DNA of 64,000 bases from Parachryseolinea silvisoli (GTDB lineage: Bacteria; Bacteroidota; Bacteroidia; Cytophagales; Cyclobacteriaceae). A model generated the notes under the pieces. The model did no database searches and was not told where the DNA came from. It worked only from the letters and a program-made list of their open reading frames with translations. Below, piece by piece: positions 43,231-49,929 of the stretch. The stretch's first letter is position 1. The number at the start of each line of letters is the position of its first letter. The position numbers and the translations under genes were made by a program. Location of the stretch: assembly GCF_021190955.1 (NCBI RefSeq), contig NZ_JAIOAO010000005.1, positions 124,001-188,000 on the forward strand, read 5' to 3'.

Positions 43231-43263
43231 TTTCGCTCTCACTCTCCACACTCACACTGTTTC
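43231..43263 (-). repeat. Gene-end repeat after the PBP1A stop codon
   Basis: TTTCGCTCTCACTCTCCACAC followed by TCACACTGTTTCC abuts the PBP1A stop (43265). It lacks the inner CCCGAT dyad and has no clear pairing partner here. Confidence 0.5.
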
Positions 43264-43264
43264 C

Positions 43265-45745
43265 TTATCCGCCGCTATCCTCGATCTCCAGTGTACGTAG
43301 GGCGGCGCTGTCGCGGGCTTGGCTGGCTTGACGCATTTTGAGCTTGCGCTTGTAGAGCTTCTCCATGTAGCTTTCTTTGGGGACCTGGTTGAGCGTATCG
43401 GCTGCGCGTAGGGAGTCTTGCTTAAAACTCATCTGTTCTAGCTGTCCCCAGAGCGTTTCGTCTAGCTCGTAGAGGTCGCAGGATAGTTTTTGCTGGGCTG
43501 CGCGCGATGGGGTCGGGAAAGTGGCTTTAGATATAGTCTTAAAGTTGGGGTCTTCGTTTATCTGTTGTAAGAAGTAGCCTACCATCGGTAGGGCGGTGTT
43601 TCCGCCCTGGCCCAGTTCAGTACTGCGAAAGTGGATGCGCGGGTCGTCTGCCCCTACCCACGTGCCCATGACCAGCTCGGGTGTCATGCCCATAAACCAG
43701 CCGTCGGCGTTGGCCTGGGTGGTGCCTGTTTTGCCGGCAACGTCGTTGTTATGCGCCGCGTATTTCCAGCGCAGTCGTGAGGCAGTGCCTTCGTGCACGA
43801 CGGTGCGTAGCAGGCCTACGATCAGCTCGGCTGTCTCGGGTTTTAGCACACGCTTGCTTTTTTCTGCGGGTTTGAACTCCGTGTATGTGTTGCCGCTCCT
43901 GTCGCGCACGCCAGTGATATAGTATGGATGTACCGCCATGCCGGTGTTAACGAAGCAGGAATAGGCGGTGACCATTTCCATGAGCGAGATAGAGGAAGAG
44001 CCCAGTGCAATGGAAGGCACGTCAGGCAGCTCGCTGGTGATGCCCATGTTGCGGGCGGTCTCCATGGTATTTAGCACGCCAGCTTGCTGGATCATCTTTA
44101 CCGCTACGGTGTTGATAGAGTAGGCCAGTGCACCACGCATGGTATATTTCACCTGGTAGTCGTTCTGCATATTGCGGGGCGTCCACTTATCCCCTTCTTT
44201 GTCGATATATGTTTCCTGTGCGGCGGAGATCAGGTCGCACGGCTGTGCGCCGCGCTCGATGGCCGTAGCATATACAATCGGTTTAAAGATCGACCCCACT
44301 TGCCGTTTGGTCGATACTTTGACGTGGTCGTACTGAAAGAAATCGTGTTCGATGCCGCCGACCCAGGCGCGTACGCGGCCTGTCTTTGGCTCAATGGCCA
44401 GGAAGCCTGCGTTGAGGAACTGGATGTGGTGTTTGATCGAATCGATGGGACTCATCTTCACTACCTTTTCGCCATCCCACGAAAACATGCGCATGGGCAT
44501 CGGCTTCTGCATCTCGTCGAGGATCTCTTCTTCCGACAGGCCTTTTTCTGCCAGCGCTTTGTAACGCGAGCAGCGGCGGATGGCATCCTGAATTACTTCT
44601 TCATGACCCTGCCACGGGTTCTCTTTGCGCCAGTGGTCGGCGAATTGCTTTTGCACCTCTTTCATCTGCCGCGCTACGGCATTCTCCGCATACTCTTGCA
44701 AGCGCGAGTCGAGCGTGGTATAGATTTTCAGGCCGTCGGTATATAAATTGTAAGGTGAGCCATCGGGGCGTGTGTTGTTGCGGCACCACTCCAGCAGCTC
44801 GCCTTTGAGGTATTCGCGGAAGTACGGCGCCAGGCCCTGGTGGTGCGACACCATGTTGTATTTCAATTCCAGCGGCAAGGCTTGCAATGAATCCAGTGTC
44901 CCTTCGGGAAAGCGTTTATATTTCTGCATTTGCGCCAGCACGACATTGCGCCGGGTGCGCGACCGCTCAGGAAACAAGCGCGGGTTGTAGTTGTGCGTTG
45001 CCTTGAGCATGCCGATGAGCACGGCGGCCTGGTCGGCGGTCAGGTCTTTCGCGCGTACAGAGAAGAATCGTTTGGCTGCGGCTTCGATACCAAAGCATTG
45101 GTCACCGAAGGGAATGGTATTGAGGTACAGCCGGATCAATTCCTTTTTAGGATACAGATCTTCCAGGCGCTGGGCGGTGATCGACTCGCGCATTTTGTTG
45201 ATCAACATGGACAATACCCAATAACGCTTGCGCGGATATAAATTCTTGGAGAGCTGTTGCGACAGCGTACTCCCACCACCGGCGGACTCCTCTTGTAAGA
45301 GGATTGATTTGACGAACACGCGGCCCAGGCTTTCGTAGTCCACGCCACCGTGCTCATAAAAGCGCACGTCTTCCGTGGCAATCAGCGCATCTACCACGAC
45401 GGGGGCAATATCGTCAAAGCGTATCTCTGTGCGGTCTTGCAGATAGTAGCGGCCCAGCAGTACGCTATCGGCGCTGTAGATCTCGGAGGCGACCTGGTTT
45501 TGAATGTTGCGCAGGGCGCGTTTACCGGGCACTTCAATCCACACCACGAGCAAGAGCAACAGCGGCGGCCCCCCGATGACCAGGCCGGCAATGGTCCATT
45601 TGCGGGCTTTGGGATGCGTGCGGTAATATTCCCGCACCTGGGCATAGCGCAGGGCCAGGTACTGCAGCAGAGGGCGGGCTTTGCGATACACCCAAACACA
45701 ACCGAAACGAACCTGCCGTTTAATTCTCTTCAAAAATTCTTGCAT
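43265..45745 (-). CDS. Class A penicillin-binding protein 1A (transglycosylase/transpeptidase)
   Basis: The 826-residue inner-membrane protein has a cationic cytoplasmic N-terminus and one membrane helix (about 50-70). A GT51 glycosyltransferase domain (about 90-270: ATEDVRFYEHGGVDYESLGR, GGSTLSQQLSKNLYPRK, KKELIRLYLNTIPFG) is followed by a transpeptidase domain. Ser485 lies in the GSIFKP (SxxK) motif, followed by YSINT (SxN) and KTGTTQ (KTG). It polymerises and cross-links peptidoglycan in the periplasm. A C-terminal coiled, Arg/Lys-rich tail (KLYKRKLKMRQASQ) follows. It is monocistronic and convergent with the PrxQ gene. Confidence 0.95.
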   Translation of the reverse strand: MQEFLKRIKRQVRFGCVWVYRKARPLLQYLALRYAQVREYYRTHPKARKWTIAGLVIGGPPLLLLLVVWIEVPGKRALRNIQNQVASEIYSADSVLLGRYYLQDRTEIRFDDIAPVVVDALIATEDVRFYEHGGVDYESLGRVFVKSILLQEESAGGGSTLSQQLSKNLYPRKRYWVLSMLINKMRESITAQRLEDLYPKKELIRLYLNTIPFGDQCFGIEAAAKRFFSVRAKDLTADQAAVLIGMLKATHNYNPRLFPERSRTRRNVVLAQMQKYKRFPEGTLDSLQALPLELKYNMVSHHQGLAPYFREYLKGELLEWCRNNTRPDGSPYNLYTDGLKIYTTLDSRLQEYAENAVARQMKEVQKQFADHWRKENPWQGHEEVIQDAIRRCSRYKALAEKGLSEEEILDEMQKPMPMRMFSWDGEKVVKMSPIDSIKHHIQFLNAGFLAIEPKTGRVRAWVGGIEHDFFQYDHVKVSTKRQVGSIFKPIVYATAIERGAQPCDLISAAQETYIDKEGDKWTPRNMQNDYQVKYTMRGALAYSINTVAVKMIQQAGVLNTMETARNMGITSELPDVPSIALGSSSISLMEMVTAYSCFVNTGMAVHPYYITGVRDRSGNTYTEFKPAEKSKRVLKPETAELIVGLLRTVVHEGTASRLRWKYAAHNNDVAGKTGTTQANADGWFMGMTPELVMGTWVGADDPRIHFRSTELGQGGNTALPMVGYFLQQINEDPNFKTISKATFPTPSRAAQQKLSCDLYELDETLWGQLEQMSFKQDSLRAADTLNQVPKESYMEKLYKRKLKMRQASQARDSAALRTLEIEDSGG

Positions 45746-46153
45746 AGTACAATAGTAGACCCCTCACACGCGGTAAGTTAACACCCTGAAAATTATGGAA
45801 CAAAAGCCCCAAAAACGGGATCATGTAATAAAATCGGGCCAATCAGGGCCGCCTTGCCGGACAGTTACCCCGCGGTGGGACGCACCCCTAAACCATTGGG
45901 CGAAACATTCCGCGTATAAACGCCGGGTTGTGAACTTTACGCGCACGAATGTGCCGCATCACATACCAACATCACCATGTAGGGAAGATGTATACTATCA
46001 TCTTTGCACACGTACACGAGACACCTATAACATGATTTTTTTCCCTTCCTTCCGGCAAAAAGATAACATGAAAGAAAAAACGCGGATGCGCTAGGTAAGC
46101 CCCTGGGAAAAAGCTATTTTTAGAATGAAAAACGGAAATAGTCCAAAAGAGCA
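45746..46153. other. Divergent promoter region of the PBP1A and TetR genes
   Basis: No gene is recognised in 408 bp. A near-consensus -7 element for the TetR gene, CATCTTTG, is at 45999-46006. AT-rich tracts lie at 46030-46130. No strong dyad suitable as a TetR operator was found by eye. Confidence 0.4.
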
Positions 46154-46756
46154 ATGCCCCCCACAACGCAAACGAAAGATGAGCAGATTCGTGCAGAGGT
46201 AGTCACTGCTGCGCGTGGTCTATTCCAGCGTTTTGGTCTTTTTAAGACCACGATGGAAGACATCGCGAAAGCGACCGGGAAAGGCAAAAGTACGTTATAC
46301 TATTATTACGCCAGCAAGGACGAGATCTTTGACGCGGTGATCAAGGAAGATATGGAAGACGTGATGAGCCAGGTGCAAATCGCTGTCAACAAAGCCGGCA
46401 CCGCCGAAGAGAAGCTCAAAACGTTCAGTCTCACCAAGCTCAAGGTCCTGGCGCAAAAGGCCACCTTGAATAGCGTGGTTTTTGGTGAGATTTCCGAGAA
46501 CCCCCAGTTGATTAAAAAGCTCAAAAAGGATTATGAAGCACAGGAGCTTGAGCTGCTGAAAAACATCCTCGCTTTTGGCGTGGCCGAGGGCGAGTTTAAG
46601 AAGGTTAGCGATGAAGATCTGGACAGCATGAGCTATATTATGTTGAGTGCCTCCCGGGGGATTGAGCTGGCAACACTGGAAGACTGCCGCATCAAAAAAA
46701 TGGGTGATCGCCTCGATTTTATTCTGAATTTGTTGTGCCACGGAATTAAGAATTAA
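46154..46756 (+). CDS. TetR/AcrR-family transcriptional regulator
   Basis: The 200-residue repressor has the TetR N-terminal HTH (IRAEVVTAARGLFQRFGLFKTTMEDIAKATGKGKSTLYYYYASKDEIFDAVI, about 11-62). The all-helical ligand domain carries no recognisable specificity. It is convergent with the end of the sphingolipid operon and divergent from PBP1A, so neither position proves a target. Members with the KTTMEDIA...GKSTLYYYYxSKDEIF text often control lipid or efflux genes. A link to the adjacent lipid operon is only a possibility. Confidence 0.92.
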   Translation: MPPTTQTKDEQIRAEVVTAARGLFQRFGLFKTTMEDIAKATGKGKSTLYYYYASKDEIFDAVIKEDMEDVMSQVQIAVNKAGTAEEKLKTFSLTKLKVLAQKATLNSVVFGEISENPQLIKKLKKDYEAQELELLKNILAFGVAEGEFKKVSDEDLDSMSYIMLSASRGIELATLEDCRIKKMGDRLDFILNLLCHGIKN

Positions 46757-46852
46757 TTCCCTCCTCCTGCCCTTCTACATTCCTCTTTTTTAATTTTACT
46801 ACTCTATACGAAGACCCCAAAAGCAGGGATTGGGCTTGATACTGGCCGGTAA

Positions 46853-46950
46853 GAGCCCTGAAAGGGCACAACACAATAGCCCAGGCTGAAGCGCAGCAGA
46901 GGCCTGGGATAGGCAACACAGACGACACCCAAGCCCTGAAGGGGCGTAAC
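46853..46950. repeat. REP-like palindromic element (GCCCTGAAAGGGC type)
   Basis: The element reads GCCCTGAAAGGGC, then ACAACACAATAG, then a CCCAGGC...GCCTGGG stem (about 46880-46908), and ends with GCCCTGAAGGGGC at 46933-46945. This arrangement is the widespread bacterial repeat seen between genes in Bacteroidota and other phyla, probably non-autonomous. It sits between the convergent TetR and IPC synthase-like genes. Confidence 0.6.
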
Positions 46951-47049
46951 AATTCGAGGCAGTGTCGCTCAGCAAAAGTATCAATTATAGTCCGACGCTC
47001 GCTTTAATGACAGTACCTCATGCCAGGCGCTACATCTATATATTATACC

Positions 47050-48003
47050 TTATGAGATTAGCTGTGTATACCGGTCGACAAAGCGGCGGAAGCCCGATTG
47101 TTTTTTCATGAGGAATCCGAACAGCGTGATCCCTGCGGCGGCTGTTGCGATGCCGGCGAGGACGTCTAGTATATAATGATGGCTGGTGTAGACGGCGGCG
47201 AACCAGATGCCGACGGTAATGATGCCAAAGGCCAGGGTACCCCAGCGTAGGCGTGCTTTCCAGGCGGTATACCACACGATCAGCGGATAGGCGGAGTGTA
47301 ACGAGGGCATAGCAGCGAAAACGTTAGAGCCTTTTTGATACAGGGACTGGAAGATCGTTACGCCAAAGAACTGATCGAACCGGATCAAGCCGGCCGTGTT
47401 GCCCGGTGTGCCCGCAATGAAATCAAAGCCGTGAAGCGCTACGTACCACGGCGGCGCTGCCGGATAGAGATAATACACGACGAAGCCCAATAGGTTTACC
47501 AGCAGGAATGTGAGCAGGAATTGCAGGAAGCGGCTGCGGTCTTTAAAGAACAGGTAGGCGGCAAAGCCCAGTGGTACGGGAATCCAGCACAGGTAAAAGA
47601 ACCCCGTGAGCACGTCTACCCAGGCGGCGCTATGAACCTGAAAATATTCGTTGGGTGTTACGAGCTTGCCGTCTTGCACCATACCGAAGATGGCGCGTTC
47701 GGTCTCGTACAGGTCTTGTATGTGTACCGCGTTATAAACATAGTTGGGAAACGCCTTCATGTAGTCGTACAGAATCCAGAAGACAATAAAGACCGAGAAA
47801 CCCAGGATAAATTTGCGGGTGATGCGCGATGCCAGGTACAATGTGTCGAATATCAACACGAGGAACAGCTGGTCGGTTTTAAAGCCGATGAGCAATGCCG
47901 ATAGCCCCAGGTATGACACAGACACCACGGCGGCCACGAGCACGTCGCGCCACGAGATCCAGCGGGTTACCGGAAGGATGGGCAAGTCCAAACTATTTTT
48001 CAA
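47050..48003 (-). CDS. PAP2-family inositol phosphorylceramide synthase (Aur1-like)
   Basis: This 317-residue polytopic protein has about six helices. The PAP2 motifs are AMPSLHSAYPL (second motif) and YTSHHYILDVLAG (third motif), with active-site histidines in both, and a YPAAPPWY loop before them. Aur1-type enzymes of Bacteroidota transfer inositol phosphate from phosphatidylinositol to ceramide, and this is the last gene of an operon holding all partners. The start appears to be TTG at 48003, because no ATG exists before the first helices. It overlaps the hydroxylase gene by 11 bp, which suggests translational coupling. Function is strongly supported by context. Confidence 0.85.
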   Translation of the reverse strand: MKNSLDLPILPVTRWISWRDVLVAAVVSVSYLGLSALLIGFKTDQLFLVLIFDTLYLASRITRKFILGFSVFIVFWILYDYMKAFPNYVYNAVHIQDLYETERAIFGMVQDGKLVTPNEYFQVHSAAWVDVLTGFFYLCWIPVPLGFAAYLFFKDRSRFLQFLLTFLLVNLLGFVVYYLYPAAPPWYVALHGFDFIAGTPGNTAGLIRFDQFFGVTIFQSLYQKGSNVFAAMPSLHSAYPLIVWYTAWKARLRWGTLAFGIITVGIWFAAVYTSHHYILDVLAGIATAAAGITLFGFLMKKQSGFRRFVDRYTQLIS

Positions 48004-48610
48004 AGTCGGAACGGAATATTTTGTCCCACAAGGCTGAGCTTACGCCATAACCTTTTGTGGGGTCGGCGTAGTGATGCTGCATGTGGTGGTGTTTCAGCTT
48101 CTTCCAGAAGCGGTTGTTAAACTTGCTGTGGTGAAGTGCATAGTGCGATATGTCATACACCAGATAGCCAGCCAGAAAGGTTGCAAAGAACCCATCCATG
48201 TAGGCCACGGGAAGCAGCGCATGAAACAGGAAATAAAAACCGGTGGCCAGTGGAATGCTCATGGAAGGCGGCAATACCAGGCGCATGGCGTCGTTCGGAT
48301 AATCGTGGTGCACACCGTGGAACAGGAAGTGCAGTCTTTTTCCGACGGCCGATTTGGGCTCAAAGTGAAATACGAACCGGTGCATAATATACTCCGTCAG
48401 CGTCCATGCCAGTAGCCCCAGGATACAGCTGGCAATAAACGTGAGCACGTTTGTGTACGTGACAGCCAATGCCCTATACATAAAATAGGTTATGATGGGA
48501 ATGAAGAGGATCAGCGGCACGCTATAGTGTACCTTTGAAAGGCTCTCCAGGAATCCACTTCTGAAGATTCGGATCGATTCTGTACTGTTTGAAATAAAGT
48601 TCTTCTTCAT
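47993..48610 (-). CDS. Fatty acid 2-hydroxylase (Scs7/FA2H-like, sterol desaturase superfamily)
   Basis: The 205-residue membrane di-iron enzyme has histidine clusters in the order and wording of yeast Scs7 and animal FA2H: TEYIMHRFVFH (His77, His82), HFLFHGVHHDYPND (His94, His98, His101, His102), SHYALHH (His156, His160, His161) and HHHMQHH (174-180). RLVLPPSMSIPLA follows the second cluster, as in Scs7. These enzymes hydroxylate the alpha carbon of the N-acyl chain of ceramide. It lacks the cytochrome b5 domain of the yeast protein. Position in the ceramide/inositol operon supports 2-hydroxy-ceramide formation. It starts 4 bp after DUF4833. Confidence 0.88.
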   Translation of the reverse strand: MKKNFISNSTESIRIFRSGFLESLSKVHYSVPLILFIPIITYFMYRALAVTYTNVLTFIASCILGLLAWTLTEYIMHRFVFHFEPKSAVGKRLHFLFHGVHHDYPNDAMRLVLPPSMSIPLATGFYFLFHALLPVAYMDGFFATFLAGYLVYDISHYALHHSKFNNRFWKKLKHHHMQHHYADPTKGYGVSSALWDKIFRSDFEK

Positions 48611-48614
48611 AACA

Positions 48615-49169
48615 CTACGGTTTAAAATTCTGGATCACCTCCTGCCCCGTCACGGGGTCCGTTCCCTTCACTTCGGCACACACGATATTCGGAAGCCAGA
48701 AGCTGCCACCTTCGATCTGTAAGAATACTCGCGACACGTGGATGTTGCGACCGTTGATGGTCGCCAGCACGTGGAACTGGTTGTCGGCTGCCTTTACCAG
48801 GTAGAACGGCAGCTTTTTATAGGACACAAACCGTAACTCGTATTTGTCTGCCGAAAGCTTTTTGCTCTTCAGTCCATAGGCGTAGTTGCGCTGAATGAAC
48901 GACAGGTCTTCTTGTTGTCCTTCTTCCTGATAGCGGATCCAGTAGGCACGCACCGGGTCTTCTTCATCGGGTACACCCTTCTCCAACTTTACATCATACA
49001 GGATGGTGTTGGTATTGGGCGTGCGCTGAATATAAAACAGGGTAGCCTTATTTGCCGGCGGTACGGGGAATGTCTCCTGCCCTTTGCATACACAGGGTTG
49101 CTCCGCGCCCGCGTGGCCGGTGGAGAAACCGGTCATCAGCCAAACGAGAAAGTGCAGCATGAACGTCAT
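48615..49169 (-). CDS. Exported DUF4833 protein
   Basis: The 184-residue protein has an N-terminal hydrophobic export signal (MTFMLHFLVWLMTGFSTGHA). The DUF4833 core follows: ATLFYIQRTPNTNTILYDVKL, DPVRAYWIRYQEEGQQEDLSFIQRNYAYGL, YELRFVSYKKLPFYLV and VFLQIEGGSFWLPNIVCAEVKGTDP. The fold is probably all-beta and periplasmic. No activity is known. It lies between the phosphatidylinositol-type synthase and the hydroxylase genes with gaps of 10 and 4 bp, so it belongs to the sphingolipid operon. A carrier or lipid-binding role is a guess from context. Confidence 0.82.
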   Translation of the reverse strand: MTFMLHFLVWLMTGFSTGHAGAEQPCVCKGQETFPVPPANKATLFYIQRTPNTNTILYDVKLEKGVPDEEDPVRAYWIRYQEEGQQEDLSFIQRNYAYGLKSKKLSADKYELRFVSYKKLPFYLVKAADNQFHVLATINGRNIHVSRVFLQIEGGSFWLPNIVCAEVKGTDPVTGQEVIQNFKP

Positions 49170-49179
49170 AGTTCGTTAA

Positions 49180-49926
49180 TCAGGGTTGTTTTTCCAGTTC
49201 TTTTTTTGATTCGCGCAGACGGTTGACGGCGGTAATGTTGGTTAACACGGCCATGACCGTAAGCGGTATGGTAAAGACGGAGATTGTCTCAAATACCTGG
49301 AACGGGATGCCTGGTATAAAGAGCTTGTAATCGCCGCCGAGGTAGTGCGCGGTAATGCCACAGGCCAGGGCCGACACACCGATGGTCACCACACGTTCCG
49401 GTCGTTGCATCAGGCCACCTTTGCAATCGATGCCCAGGCCTTCTGCCCGTGCGCGTACATAACTTACCATCATAGAACCGATCAACGCAATAAACGCGAA
49501 TAAGGAACTGAGGAAATAATGATGCCCGATCAGGTAATAACAAATGCCCAGGAACATGACCAGCTCGCTGTAGCGGTCGAGAACCGAGTCGTACAATGCA
49601 CCGAATTTGGAGCTCATGTTGCCCAGGCGCGCCACCTGTCCGTCGAGCATGTCAAACAGCCCCGCGAATAACACGAGCGCGCCTGCCCAGCCGACATAGG
49701 TCAGGTCGCCACGATTGCCTTCTTCCACCCCTATTACAAAGATCACGGCCACCCCAATGTTTAAGAGGAGCCCCGTAGTGGTCACGGCATTGGGTGTAAA
49801 CCCAATCTTGATCAGGAGCTTTACAAAGGGATTGATGACTTTGTAAATGAGCTGCTGCAATACGATGCGCAGGGGCGTTTTCTCCATTGCCCGGTTGTTT
49901 AAGGGTTTTTCTATAACACTGTTCAT
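49180..49926 (-). CDS. CDP-alcohol phosphatidyltransferase, phosphatidylinositol-phosphate synthase-like
   Basis: The 248-residue membrane enzyme has the complete CDP-alcohol motif D-G-x2-A-R-x8-G-x3-D-x3-D at Asp95, Gly96, Ala99, Arg100, Gly109, Asp113 and Asp117. It would join CDP-diacylglycerol and inositol-3-phosphate to make phosphatidylinositol phosphate, since inositol-phosphate synthase and a PgpA-type phosphatase are in the same operon. Alternatives such as free inositol or glycerol-phosphate as acceptor cannot be excluded from sequence. Start candidates are 49926 and Met14 (MEKTPLRIV). Confidence 0.88.
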   Translation of the reverse strand: MNSVIEKPLNNRAMEKTPLRIVLQQLIYKVINPFVKLLIKIGFTPNAVTTTGLLLNIGVAVIFVIGVEEGNRGDLTYVGWAGALVLFAGLFDMLDGQVARLGNMSSKFGALYDSVLDRYSELVMFLGICYYLIGHHYFLSSLFAFIALIGSMMVSYVRARAEGLGIDCKGGLMQRPERVVTIGVSALACGITAHYLGGDYKLFIPGIPFQVFETISVFTIPLTVMAVLTNITAVNRLRESKKELEKQP

Positions 49927-49929
49927 AGG

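Noticed and set aside
46154-46756. TetR regulator as repressor of the sphingolipid operon
   Set aside because: It lies at the operon's 3' end, far from the promoter, and no shared dyad was found; adjacency alone is not sufficient.
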